DNA of 64,000 nucleotides, from positions 2,872,182 to 2,936,181 of the forward strand of contig JAJEKV010000059.1 in the NCBI GenBank assembly GCA_021234155.1. Direction: 5' to 3'. Shown piece after piece: positions 46,333 through 58,970 of this stretch. The stretch is from Isoetes taiwanensis (taxonomy: Eukaryota > Streptophyta > Lycopodiopsida > Isoetales > Isoetaceae). The notes beneath the pieces are model-generated. The model worked only from the letters and a program-made list of their open reading frames with translations. It searched no databases and was not told the origin of the DNA. A program made the position numbers and the translations under genes. Each line of letters opens with the position of its first letter. The stretch's first letter is position 1.

Positions 46333-47229
46333 GAGCTTTGGACTTTTGAAGGACAAATGCAAAGTACCTTATAGACAAGTTGAATTATACAAGCAAATGA
46401 CTTGCTTAAGTGAAGGGCATTTGTTACGTCATACCAAAAATATTGTTTATACATGGGCTCGAGATAATGCTAATGGCGGCTCACATATAAGCTTGAATGC
46501 TTTTTAATATCATGCATACTAAATATTTTCAAATGCAAAGGTGTCTACATGGACAACGAAATGTCACAGTTTATGCCTTGATAAAAGCACAACCATCAAG
46601 CAGTGTGACTAAATGTTATCACAACATCTTATGCTCTAGCTTCTTAGCATTATACAAACTGCAAATTGCACAAGCTTGATAAAATAGATGGTAGATAACA
46701 CTTTTTAGAAGTTCGTAACAATTACTACTCCATATTAAAATGACAAAACAATAGAATGTGAGGGCATGACCATATGGTTTTGAAATGACATAAGCAAAAT
46801 GTGGATACGAATACGCCCTAGACCTTGCCAAACCATATGTAATGCATTTGCAGACTGCATCTGCAATTTTGAATTTCGATAATTGAACAATTGCATTTCA
46901 AAACAGTATGTAATGTGGGTCGTTGAATTTTGAAGATTGTCTGGGCCATGAGAAATGTTCTCTCAACCTAACATTTTTTCCTCCCAATCCTTTCCTCCGG
47001 CGGCGGCCAGGTTATACTCCTCCCTCGCAGATGGCGATAAGATAAGACAAGATGAGATCAAATGATGCAACCCAAAGAGGCTTTGCTAGTAGTGACAATA
47101 TTACCTTGCCAAAAGGGTTCGTAACACTAGTATGAAATGCAAGCCTCGGATATTCCCATGAAAGAACATGGAGCCAACCCTTGGTCGCCCGCGATGGCAC
47201 CAGGTCACACTACACAGATGAATGTAAAC
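46333..47229. other. No gene seen between the two LINEs
   Basis: AT-rich DNA with only short, unsupported ORFs. It contains the pre-insertion target of the L1 element at its right edge. Confidence 0.4.
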
Positions 47230-47265
47230 AGAATAAGGGTTTCATGAAAAGGAATTCATACATGA

Positions 47266-49056
47266 ATGGGAGATTTCGGGGACCCGATGTTGGTGGCGCA
47301 GACTGTAGCAGCAACAGGAGACGAAAAGGGGCCAAGCCCCGGAGAAAAAATCGTACGCCCAGCCCCGGAGGCTGCACCCAGCGATTCGTCAGCAGCAGTG
47401 TTCGTCTCTGGAGAAATACGCCCTGTAAGTAACGGCAAAAAGATAGATCGATGGGATATTGGGGTTTGCAGAAGCGAGAATCTATGATCATGGCAAGACA
47501 AGGAATGCTGGCAGAAGAAAAGATGGAACTCGAAACAGTAAATCAAGTACCTGGAAAAGGAAAAACAGAGGTAAACAGCTCGCCCAGTTCGTTCTTGATG
47601 CCTTTAGCCATAGATTGCTGTACAGAAGTTAAGCAAATGGGACTGTTGAAAAACCGTGGAAATAAGGAGCCCATTGTTAATAATAATGAAGCTGCAAGTT
47701 CTAATCCATGGAAACAGGGAAAGACAGTAGAAAGAATCATAAGACCCATGTTTTCTGAATGGATTAAGAAAGGATTCTCTATTGATTCCCATAGCAGCAG
47801 AGTGGAAGAAGCATTGAATTCCCTTTCTTCCAAAAACTCATCTACCAGTTTAGAACAACTCCTTCAATCAGTAGACTATAAGGCAGAACAGGACAACCTA
47901 AAAATAATGGCGATCGATCACTCTAAACATGTCAGGAACATGGAGAATTTAATCTCCAGTGGTGGGGTTTTTTATGGGAGGCTTTTTAGATTACAGGAAG
48001 TTACAAGCATGGCTTACCAGGCATCTGGACGCTTTGAAAATGCCACAGTTTCAGAGCATCAAAGCTATTGGCGGTAACTTTTTTCTTATATGCTTTGATG
48101 ACGAGAAAGCTGTGGAAAAGATGGTCTCCAGAGGAGTGGATCGTTTTGCAGAGGAATTTGTGCTATGTCAATATTATACTCCAGGTTTTACTTCAGATAA
48201 AATGTCTGCCGTTAAACTTCCTTGTTGGTTTGAGATTGAACAACTGCCACCAGATATGCTAGATCCAGAATTTTTAATTGCCATAGCAAAGAACTTAGGG
48301 TCATATATAACTCACTCGATAGCAAAGGGCCCAAGGATTTGTGTGGGCATCACAGCAGCGGAGGGTATTCCACAATTTACTATCGTGCAAAGTGGGATAT
48401 ATTACTCTTTGTTCAAGTTAAGACTCATAAATGGATGGGAAATTAGAAGAATATTCCCCACAATGGAAATTAAAGGTTTGAAAGATTGCTTCGTGTTCAG
48501 GAGAGAAATGCAAAGCAATGTAAAAGTGGCGGATGATGAGGCAACAAAACTAAATGGGAAAAAAAATGGGAGGGATCATTTAAATTCAAGTGAAAGGGAA
48601 CATGAAGAAATTTCAACCTTTAAAGACAATCTAGAACTAGGGAAGGAGCAAGTGCGAGAGAAGGACTTCGAAAACAAAATGGAACAAGTGAGTCAGGAAG
48701 AGTGGGCGATAGTGCAGCCCAAAAGTGGTGGCAGACTCAAAAATCAAATGCGAAAGAGGCTCCCCAATTCAGGGGGCTCCACAAAAATTCTTAAAGGTTA
48801 TAATTGTTCCAATAATAAAGCAACAATAGAGAATCACGATAAGGAAGCGCCTACTGATTATATGGCAATAGAATGTCAAGTTGTTAATGGAGAGTTCCCA
48901 GTGCATAATAACAGATGGGCTGATTTGCCAATGGACGAAAGTATGGAGAATCTTGAAAGTATGGAGAATTATGTTAGTGAAACACCAAGAAAAAGGAGAA
49001 TCACATCAGGACAGGAAGAACAATATTGTGAAGCGACACTCGCCCAAACAATCTAA
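47266..49056 (+). pseudogene. L1 ORF1 with DUF4283-like domain, frameshifted
   Basis: The ATG at 47266 (MGDFGDPMLVAQTV) opens the frame 20 bp inside the element. About 47451-47950 continues in another frame, and from 47959 the first frame returns with GFFMGGFLDYRKLQAWLT, FFLICFDDEKAVEKMV and LPCWFEIEQLPPDML, which match the DUF4283 domain of plant L1 ORF1. A low-complexity basic/acidic tail follows. Two compensating shifts thus separate the parts. The protein would bind L1 RNA. Confidence 0.8.
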
Positions 49057-50100
49057 TGTGTTCTCTAATGTAGCAAAAAATTCTGAGCTGGAATATCAGG
49101 GGGATAAAATCTTCTGAGGCCAAAGGCAGTAGACTCTCTCTAACATTGAAAAAAATTTGTCCAGATGTTGTTTGTCTACAGGAACATAAATGTAAAAAGG
49201 AAGAAGTAAGGATTTTGCTTAATATATTAGGGAAAGAGTATGTGGGCATCATATCTTCTAGTGGCACCTCTAACGCAGAAACCTTTATTGCTTGGAAGAA
49301 ACAGCTGAAAGTTTTATCGACATATACTGACTATCGACATATACTGATCACTTTGGGAGGTGTGCAATAGTAACATGGTATGCTCATGGTAAAAAATGGA
49401 AAGTGATAAATATTTATGCGCATAATCAAGCTAGACAAAGGTCATCCCTATGGGCCAGTGTAAAGAATAAGCTGAAAAACTTTGACCGTGACGTACTATG
49501 GATTTTGGTCGGGGACTTTAATATGGTGGAAAATAGCAGTGATAGATACAGGAGCGGGGCTGATATTGTACATGGATTCGAAAGGGAGCAATGGCTGAGT
49601 ATGCTCAATGAGTTGGGATTCATTGAAATACAAGGTGATCCAGGATTTACGTGGTGTAATGGCTGGATTGGAGATGGCAGGGCATATCGCGACATGATAG
49701 ATGTTATATAAGCTCTCAAGCCATGCAAGAAAAGAACATATCATTGTATCGTCATAACCTCTTAGAGAACTCCATTTCAGATCATAATCCGCAGTTAATA
49801 TGCTCCTCTAGAGCTAACACCTTTAAACCGCTTAAAACAGTCTTCAAGTTGAACCCTGGATTGCAGCTAGCAAAAATAAGCGAGAAATGGAAGCCATGAT
49901 TGCGTCTCTAGCAGCAATTAAAAAATTTGCTAAAGCTTGGGGTTGTGACAAGGTGGCTAAAGAAAATGCTTTGTTGGAATCACTATATACAGAATTGACA
50001 GAACTTAGAAGAAACGTCACTAGTTCGGAAAAGGGAAAAAAGATCTTCTGCGGAAATTAAGAGACTAGAATTGGTCAAAATTCAACAAGTCAAAATTAAA
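49057..50100 (+). pseudogene. L1 endonuclease region of ORF2
   Basis: The fold is recognisable from the start (SWNIRGIKSSEAKG) through ICPDVVCLQEHKCKKE, VINIYAHNQA, LVGDFNMVE and DPGFTWCNG. These are the NxRG, LQE and GDFN motifs of the apurinic-type endonuclease. Stops at about 49370 and 49711, plus frame changes, disrupt it, and the final SDH block is scrambled (about 49780). Confidence 0.85.
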
Positions 50101-52787
50101 GCGAGGATTGACGTGGATCAAGGAAGGTGACAAATGTCTTGTGTTTCTTTTTAAGGTTGCAAGGCAGAGGAAACAATCAGCCACGTTGTCCTCAATACGT
50201 GGAGAGAGGGCGGGTCCATCATTCTGGAATCCTCAGCAGGTGAAAGAGGTTGTGTTCAAACATTTTGAAGATTTCTTTAAAAGGAAGAATATAAATTTTC
50301 AAAGTTGCTTTGAGGAGTTAATTCTTTCAAAGGTTGTATCTAAAGTATCTGCATCGCAAAGGGAACAACTCGGACAGCCGCTCTCCCTCGAAGATATGCG
50401 TGAGGCCGTCTATTCTTTGGCTAAAAACAAATGTCTGGGTATTGACGGCATTCCAGCAGAATTCTTTCAGGAATACTGGGAATGGGTACAACAGTTGTAT
50501 ACAAATTGTTTATCGGGACTTTCTACAAAGATATAATTGGACAGCAAACTAAACACCGGGTGTATTACTCTAATCCCGAAGGTGAAGGATCCAAAATTCG
50601 TAGGGGAGTGGAGGCCTATTACCTTGTTGTCAACCTTCTATAAAATTATAGCAAAAGGATATGCCGAAAAAATAAAGCCTATTTTGATGGAACATATATC
50701 CAAAGTCCAGTCAAGATTCATTCCAGGAAGAAGTATTCTCAATAATATTGCAGCAGCCTTTGAAGGCATACATTGGGCAAGAAAGACACATCAGAAGGTA
50801 CTCTATCTAAAGCTTGATTTTAAACAGTGTGAGCTGGTCCTTTTTGGAAAAGATGTTGCTTGCTTTCGGCTGTGGCCAGGAATTACTAACATCGTGACAA
50901 AATTGTTGAAATCATCGCGTGCTTCTGTGTTACTTTTTGGGGAGACTTCCCCTATCTTTGAAGTGAGCAGGGGCATTAGGCAAGGTTGCCCTTTGGCGCC
51001 TTTTCTTTTTGATATTGTCGCAGAAGGGTTATCTCAAGTACTGTTGGCAGCAGTGGAAGATAGGGTTATAACAGGGCTGCAAATGGTGGATGGCTCGCAG
51101 CAAATTTGTAACCAATATGCTGATGATACTTTCTTGTTCTTAGAAGCCCTAGAAATAAACCTCCTGAATGCGAAATAGTTGCTGGATTCCTTCTCTATAG
51201 CATCAGGTTGTTTTCTTAACTGGAACAAGTGTGCAGCAATTTGGCCTCTAGATGAGCCTTTCCCGGCTCATGTTGCCACTTTTCCTTGGACCACTGTACC
51301 TGTTGGATCCTCTTCGAAGTTGTTGGGTGTTCCAATCGGGGTGTGCATTTCATCCTCGAATATTTGGGATGAGATTTTGCTCAGTTTAGACAAACATTTG
51401 AGATGGTGGAAAGTTGGTAAGCTCTCCATGGCGGGAAGAATTATCGTAGCCAAATCAGTGCTAAGCAGTACTCATATTTATGCTGCATCAGTGTTGTTGG
51501 CTCCTGAATCAAAGCTAGCAGAGCTATCAAAAATGATGCGAAATTTTGTCTAGGGTGGAAATGAGGAAGGGGCAAATATCAAAGTGGCTTGGAGGAAATG
51601 CTTGAGATCTAAATCACATGGAGGACTAGGAATGCTTGACTTTAAGTTGCACAACAAGATCTTAGTGTGCAAATTCATGTGGGAAATCCTTCAACAGGAT
51701 TCGAGGTCTCCGGGCCTTGAACTCCTAAAACAATCACTAACTCACTGTATACCGTGTGGAAAATCATCCCATAAAGCAAATTTACCATGGGCCCTGTTTT
51801 ATAAATTGAGGCCATATGCGGGAGCTTCGCCATTTCTTAAAGGATTACTTAAAGCTTGGGAGACAGTTAAAGTTCTATGGCGCTTGGACATCAAAAATTG
51901 TACCTCAGTGTCTATGCCGGTGTGGTGGCTGCAAGTGGAAACTGACAGAGGCTGCGTGCCACTTTTTTCGGTGGTGAATAAAAGAACACAAAACAGATGG
52001 ATTGTGGCAGGCATCTCTTGCGTTGGAGATTGGCACCAAGGTGGTGTGCGACGCTCTTGGGAGTCATTTCACCGCGAGTTTAAGGTGAAATCACGGGACA
52101 AACGAGTTTGGAAAATGGTATTGGCCAGTATTCCAACCTATGCTTCTCCACAGATAGGTGCTTTTTGCCGACCTCGTGAAAACCTTGATAAAATACATTT
52201 TGTGTCAAAGGCATACAAGATTCTGCATGTGAACGAAGCGATGAGTCTTCATTCCCAATGGGAGGTAACAGCAGAAGAGGACCAACTCAGTCAAATATGG
52301 AAATGGGTCTGGAAGAGCCACTTGCCACCAAAGGTATCCACACTACTATGGCAAATCTTTCATAGAGCAATCGGGGTCAACATTTTAGTAAATAAAAAAT
52401 AAGTTCAACTGTGATGTCTCACCGAGTTGCCCAATGTGCGGCCTGGAAGTAGAGACAATTGAACATTGTGTCATGCAATGCGCAGAACTCCGTCCAGTAT
52501 GGGAACAAGTGAAGGAAGTGTTCGGGACCTCTTTACCAGACAAAGAGCTTTTGTTAGGCATGTATCCATCATCTTGGCCAACTGAAAGGAAAGTTGCTCT
52601 GAACTTATGTAAAGGATGGCTCCTATGGCTAATATGGAAGAGGCGGAGAACATTAGTATTCCAAGAGTATATTCATTCCAATAGCCTAGGGCCATCTTTA
52701 AAGCAAAAGATCCGCCAATATCTTATAGCATTTGAAGAAGAGGAGTGGGCTTCTCAAGTCCACGACTCTCTTTTATCGTTCCTGTAA
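50101..52787 (+). pseudogene. L1 reverse transcriptase, connection and zf-RVT region of ORF2
   Basis: The motifs occur in order: LTWIKEGDKC, KCLGIDGIPAEFF, CITLIPKVKDP, WRPITLLSTFYKIIAKG, QSRFIPGRSI, KLDFKQCEL (in place of the usual KLDFxKAxD), GIRQGCPLAPFLF, CNQYADDTFLF with the YADD catalytic box, KLLGVPIG and GGLGMLDFKLHNKIL. The terminal finger follows (PNVRPGSR / MCGLEVETIEHCVMQC), with WLLWLIWKRRR near the end. In-frame stops lie at about 50536, 51178, 51553 and 52402. The first RT aspartate block appears altered by an indel. Confidence 0.93.
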
Positions 52788-52937
52788 AAGTTTCAAATCC
52801 ACAGCTAAGTAGTTATCCCTACATAAACAAACATGTTGTGTAGGTGTATGATATCACTTGGTTAACGTATGTAACTGATGAGCACCAATTAATATATCTC
52901 TGATCTTTCCAAATAAAAAAAAGAATAAGGGTTTCAT

Positions 52938-53330
52938 TTTAAGACGAAACTATATCAACATTATCTTGTTCAATAAGAATATAAGATGCTTGTGTTTGCA
53001 ATTTTCTCGTAAATGTTTTTCACCATGGAAGCATTGAGTACCTTGAAGGTCGTGCGCATCTAACACCTGCATAGTTCCAACTTGCACTAAGCCATGCACA
53101 ACCAAAACATAGTAACCATCATTCAATTAAATTGGGATTATGTCTTGATTTTGGGACAAATTTCATATTGCAAGTTTTTTAGTAACTTGATTAAAGTCAC
53201 TATACGTTAACATATAATCACACACCTTAATATAAATTCACACCTTAACTTCAAATTACAAAATCATATATCATGAAACTCAAGTAGTACACAACTTTTA
53301 TTAACTGTGATTGATACATAGTAACTGTTT
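52938..53330. other. No gene; contains a single copy of a transposon end
   Basis: 53114-53175 begins AACCATCATTCA and is very similar to the right end of the 2,265-bp element (54298-56562), sharing the TATGTCTT and ATTTTGGGACAAA phrases. No matching second end is seen, so it is a truncated or solo copy. Confidence 0.6.
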
Positions 53331-53331
53331 T

Positions 53332-56300
53332 TCATTTTTCCACCAGCATCCCCAAGGATATGAGAACCTTATTCCTTACATCCTGAGGTATTGTAACTCT
53401 CGCTATTTTACTTGGAATAGTTTTTGGAGTCCACGAGTACAATACGGTTTCAATGTCTAGCCAAAGATCAGGATCACTAGGATTTCTCCTCCACCTCTTT
53501 GTCCAACAATCTGAATATCTTTCTTTATCGATGACATTACTCAACCGATGTAATTGGACACCACCATTCCACGCAAGCACCTTATTGAAGTTAACATCAC
53601 CTTCTTCTTTGCAAATATCCGAGATAGTATATCCCAACCACTTTGGATAGGTCTCTAGATCTCACTTTGGTTTTACTACTACAAATTGGTGGCACTCCAC
53701 GTCAGTAGAAGGTTCATAACAATCCATGCCTAGATATTTTGGCCTATCCTTCTTAGGACCAACATAGTGTTTATCAGATTGAGGAGGAGCATATGCCTTC
53801 ACAATGCTACTAATGGTACCATCATCTTCAAAGCACCAGCTAATGTTTTCCACTTACTTTTAGGGAACCACCCTTCTTTCGGCTCTTAGAGGATGTGTCT
53901 ACCTCATCCAACAAGTTGATCACCTTCTTCCAATAATCTATCAATGCACGATTAGTCTCATCTGAATTAGTTTGCCAATGCTTGATGTAGTCATTGATGC
54001 CATCCTTAGTCAATCCCAATTGCTTGACTTCTTCAGTTGGTTTTAGAGCTTTTGGTTGACCAGGAGGTATCATAGGCTTGCCAATTGCATCCCTGTGCCA
54101 AATTTCTGCCCCACCTCTCCACTTCTCCTCTAAAGGTCTCATTTTCAATTGCATGATTGGAATCCCTTCTCTCACCCAAAAAGTGAATTGAAGAGGTCTA
54201 GAATGACCTTCCATGTCGAGAGCATAACCATCCACAAAACTCTTCCAATCAGGCACTTCTTCTATGAGAGATCCTATAGGAGATGGATTTGTACATCAAC
54301 CATCATTCATTTATTTTGGGATTATGTCTATTCCAAAATCGCGCCACATAAGCATTATTTTCAGTGCATTTAGGTTTTTTATTACATTTTTTGCATTTAA
54401 AAAACTATAGTATATGTCGTTATCTTTTCACATTTGCGTTAAACAAGGCAAGGAAAAGACCTATTTGCTTGAAATTATATAGCATTACAACAACAAATAT
54501 ACTTGAAATAACAAATTCTATATTGACATTATAAAGAAAATAATCACTTATTTAACGAAATCAAGCAAATATTAGAATATGTAAAAAGTAAAATCACTCA
54601 AATATATAACTATATTCACATGTTTTTAACAACCCCTTGTAGTATTTTAGCCAAATAAAGCTGCAATATATGTACAATTAATAAACGTGTTGTCCTAAAA
54701 AACACTCTAAAATATAAAATTGTGATAAGATGTCAGGGTTAAATCGCGCTTGGCGCGATTTCACGAGCTATAATAGTGCAACAAAATCACCTTCTACGTG
54801 TAGCTGTGGCGAACTGATGCTTTAGAATGTAGAAAAGTTTGAGACCGCTGTGCAATTGGGAACCCACAAACTGCCATCCTTTTCAGATCAACAGAACTGC
54901 AGCTCTTATTCAAGCGCCATCTTCTTCACCAACCTTAGCTCCAATACCTTCCACTGCAATCTTAACATCCCGCTGGATCTGCTCCAACCCCTGTTTGAGA
55001 CAAATGAGCTATGGATGGCAGTTCCAGACTACTCTTTTTTTATCTCCTTTTTTTGGAAGTAACAGAGAGCAACTAATTCCTTCTGTAGTATTCATCGGCA
55101 GAAGCATCAACACCAGATTATGTAAACTATTATATATGCATATGTCTAGCCCTGCACATTCTTCCCTTCCTTATACTGGAGATACAGAAGAGCTGCAGAT
55201 GCTATAAGACTCTGAAATAGCTCCAAAATCTACATTGAGTTACAAATTTCTTCCACGGTGGGTTGAATCCCAGACTAGAAAGAAAGAAATAACCGTATAC
55301 AAAGGTTCTGGGCGCGGTAAATGCAAGAAATATGATAACTTGAGAAGATTGAATATATTCAGGCCATGAAAAGGCTACTAAAATCACATGAAACAGAGTA
55401 ATATGACACTTTTGCAGCACCACAACCAGTGTACCCAAAAGCTCATAGATCTTTGAAAGATAATACAAAATAAGAACAAAAGAAAACCTTACCAAAAGCT
55501 CAAAATCCGACCAGAAAATAGAGCAGCCAGTTTCCCCATTTTCTTCAATCTTTGCCACTTGAATCTGCTCCATTCATCTTCTTCAGCACCTGGCGTTACT
55601 GTACTAGCTCCAGACAAGAACATCATCTATAACTTTCGTCTGAAAATGTATAACTATTCTTATATGGATTTCGTCTTATAACCCCATCAAATATGGATTT
55701 CTATTCTATTCTGCTCACCTGCACATCTGTCATTGCCATTGTTGATGTCTGCAATGAAGGCCATATCTACATAGTCTTTCCATATTTTTTTATTTAAGCA
55801 TGCACAAAAATACAAACCACCAGAGCCTAAGAGACACCAGAGACGGCCCAACATGTTGCAGATCTTGGCCACTGAGAAAAGCATATATCTTTTGAATAGT
55901 AGTCCCTTGCCATTTGAAGAAACACATGAAACCACAGACTCATTGCAGTTCTGAAACAAAAGTGCACAAAACTCCCCTGCCCAGGTCCGATTTTCCATGC
56001 TTGTCTTTCGCTGCAAAATCCGACCATCTTCTTCTACTATTTGCAAAATCCACCTTCTTCTGCCATTTTGCTTACGCTATTTCATATCATATTTCATATT
56101 GCAGCCGTATTCCTACCTTACTTCATGCCATATCTGATGTTGTTCCTGCTATATTCTTTGCTGTCCATATCCGCTGCCGTTCATGCCATATCCGCTACTT
56201 CATACCATATCCGCTGCATTTCTATATCTCTCTAGTTGAATCTCATGCTAGGACAGAAAAGAAAATGAAATGGGAGCGGGAAGCCACACTCTGGCGGAAA

Positions 56301-58516
56301 AGGAAGGGAAGCCACGCTCTGGCGGAAATGGAAAATAAAATGGGAGAGGGAAAAATGAAATGGAAGAGGAAAGAAAACAAAAGTGAAAAAAAGGAAAACG
56401 GGCGTGCCGCGTGACGCGAGGGAAAGGGAAATCAAACTATTTTAAGCACACACGGGCGGGAAAAGAAAGAAAAAGCGGAAACAGTGGCAACGGCGGCAAA
56501 AAGCGGCAATCTAATTTTGTCCCAAAATTAAGACATATTCTAAAAATATTTGAATGATGGTTCATCCATGAAATATTTCCAATAGCCTGGGAAAGTTGGT
56601 AACTGTCTGCTGTCTCAATACATGACTATATTTTCCAAACAATGCATCCACATCCTCATGAGTATGTCCGGGCATTAGGAACCCCAAATTGACTCTTTCA
56701 AAAATACCCACAACTGTTAAGTAGGATAGGAAAGAAAACATCCATCTGTTCTTATTTTGACCAGCACAATTATCTAGTTGCAAGAGGAGCTTTTACAGGC
56801 GAGATCTCGAGGTTTAGCACGAGATGTTGAAGCTCCAACATGTTCATTAGGTCCATTCCTCCTAAACCTTGCCTTGCTAAACTTTTCAATACTATTAGGG
56901 GTTCCATCCAACAATGCACTATGTAGTGCCCCGGCTAGTCAGTAGGATCCGGGAGGTGACCATTGTAACCCTTCTCATAGTTTCTTAAACACCTCATGAT
57001 ACTCCCAATGTGAAAATCTGGACCATCACTCCACAACTCTAAACTGAAATGGCCATAGTACGCCCGAGACCCGCCCATGCAATATTGCCCCGATCATTGA
57101 AATCACGCAAAGGGTATGATCTTCCACATGACTTAGGAATGTACTTTGAATTGTGGAAGACAAGTCTTCTATTGGTCCATTTTATCATGTATAATACATA
57201 GATAGTTATTAGGTTCCATTGCAGATAAGGTCCTCCACATCCAATAAGTTGATCTACATGATAGTTGATCTGTCATATGGTCCTTCATATGTTCCCTTAT
57301 CTTTGCCCTTAGACTTGGTTGCACAGTCTTATCTAGTGTCTCCTTCAGCTTAGCACATAAATTGCACTTGACAAAGTTGTTTGAAGTTGCTATGGTCACA
57401 TGCTTGAAATGCTTATTCCATAGCCTACTAAAACTGGGTTGGGATATAGAAGCCACTCCAAGTTCCCGAAGCAATGCATTTATTTCCTCTAATATGCTCT
57501 TTCCGGGTACAATGGGATGGCAATCTCTTTTCAACAATAACTCTACCCTGTTCATCCTTCTTACTCTTGTGTGGCATGTTTTCTCAGATTGAAATCCACA
57601 TATCTTTCAAATATTTCCTTTTTGCGGCTATAGTTCTTGAGGTAGGCCTACCAGGCCGTGTTCCTGCAATGCAATTTTACTACCATTTTCATGACTCTTT
57701 TGCCGGCTTGTGCCAAGAAGAGGTTGGAATTCCATGTATAGCCATCCATGCTTTTGAACATATCCACTTTCCATTCAATTAGAATCTTTTCTTCTTTGAT
57801 CTTTCATCCCGAATTGCATAGCCAAATATGGTGTACATGAAATTCCTCCCCGCTATCACACTTATGTTCCCTGATATGTAGCTCTTGCTACCACCATCTC
57901 CTCTATTGTGAACATTCTAATAGGGGAGGCCCAACAACATTCACTTCCTCTAACCTTCATCGGGGCTTCGAGGAGAACAATCATAATCGACTTGCATCTT
58001 TTGGTGGGATAATGTTTGAAAGTTGGAAGTGGCCTCTTGCTACAATCAGGTGAACATTATTGACAATGGTTCTACATCTATAGGAAACATGTAGTTCCTC
58101 CGGTTGAATCTTGTCCCTAGGCCATGCAACAATAGTTGGAACCTCTAGTTGCTTCACACAAGCAAGGCATTCTTTTTGCCCGAACCCTTTTCCTTCCAAT
58201 TGTCATATAATTTTGAGATTGCTACACCTAACCTGTCCTCCCCTAATCTTTCATCATTCTTTGCATTGATAGGATCTGCTAGAACAATAATCCCTTCTCC
58301 CATCGCCTCTCATTTGCATGCATGCGGGATCTTGACCTTTTTGTTTTTCCAATCAACCAGTATAAAGTACAATTTCCTTTCCTTTGGCATCATCCTTTTC
58401 ATTTTCTCGGTCTTTTCCTTTCCTTTGCCATCATCTTTGTCATCTTCATTAGTTGGGGATTTTTCCTTGCCTTGATCAGCATCATTGGGGGCCTTGGGGG
58501 ATTTAGCATTTTGCAT
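53332..58516 (-). pseudogene. DUF7869-type gene, copy 2, split by a 2,265-bp insertion
   Basis: On the minus strand the upstream pieces read KLYFILVDWKNKKVKI, MAIHGIPTSSWHKPAKESWK and GVASISQPSFSRLWNKHFK, then KCNLCAKLKETLDK and LCIIHDKMDQ. The core follows: MQLDNCAGQNKNRWMF and LMPGHTHEDVDALFGKYS (56783-56562). The frame is cut by the insertion 54298-56562 and resumes with NPSPIGSLIEEVPDWKSF, GHSRPLQFTFWVREG, IDYWKKVINLL, HYVGPKKDRPKYLGM and WTKRWRRNPSDPDLWLD, ending at about 53332. Removing the insertion and one GATG copy leaves the frame continuous across the junction. Further stops and shifts (57950-57560, 57160-56800, about 53850 and 53650) make it a pseudogene. Same family as copy 1; molecular function unknown. 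Confidence 0.8.
54294..56566. mobile_element. Unclassified DNA transposon-like element, 12-bp TIRs, 4-bp TSD
   Basis: Terminal repeats AACCATCATTCA (54298-54309) and TGAATGATGGTT (56551-56562) are flanked by direct CATC (54294-54297 and 56563-56566). Inside the TIRs both ends keep similar sequence (TATGTC..., TTTTGGGA). The length is 2,265 bp. Its ends are confirmed by the reading frame of the gene it interrupts. There is no transposase. Minus-strand scraps such as GLEQIQRDVKIAVEGIGAKV and AEEDEWSRFKWQRLKKM look like captured exons. A 4-bp TSD fits only a few superfamilies (for example Sola and Ginger), and I cannot assign one. Confidence 0.8.
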
Positions 58517-58519
58517 GCC

Positions 58520-58970
58520 ATTGACCTAAAATGCATAAAAACATATAGTAAGTTAGCATATCCAAATAACATCTCCCTAACATGAGTTAACCTATAATAT
58601 ATTAACCTATAATAACCTTAAATGTTGTAACCTTAGAAACAACTTTTAAGGTTATTATAGCTTAGCAGTTTTTAGGTTAGAAGTTAATTATAGGTTATTA
58701 TAGGTTAGAAGTTTTAAGGTACGTTATTATAGGTTAAAAGTTAAGGTTAGAAGAAGTAAGTTTACAACTTTTAAGGTTAGAAGTTCTAAGGTTAAAACTT
58801 CTAACTTAAATAAATATAACCTTTAAACTTCTAAAACTTAAAACTTCTAAATTCTATTTCATAAACTATTAAACTTAAAACCTTAACTATTAACTTATAA
58901 CCTTAAAATATTACCTTAAAATTTCTTATAACTTATAACATTAACCCCTTGTAATAAATTTTCGCGGCAG
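58520..58970. repeat. Degenerate AACCTTAA/TTAAGGTT-rich repeat
   Basis: Motifs such as taacctataataaccttaa and their inverse (ttaaggttattatag, ttaggttagaagtt) alternate through about 58587-58950. The left half is mostly in one orientation and the centre in the other, so the region can fold on itself. No coding sequence. Confidence 0.7.

Larger units (their letters stand above)
47230..52937 (+). mobile_element. L1-type LINE with 16-bp target-site duplication
   Basis: The sequence AGAATAAGGGTTTCAT occurs at 47230-47245 and again at 52922-52937, immediately outside a 3' end AATAAAAAAA. The element body is therefore 47246-52921 (5,676 bp), on the plus strand and apparently not 5'-truncated. It encodes ORF1 with a DUF4283-like domain, then endonuclease, reverse transcriptase and a zinc-binding RT-associated domain, the layout of plant L1 elements. 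Several stops and shifts make it defective. Confidence 0.95.
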
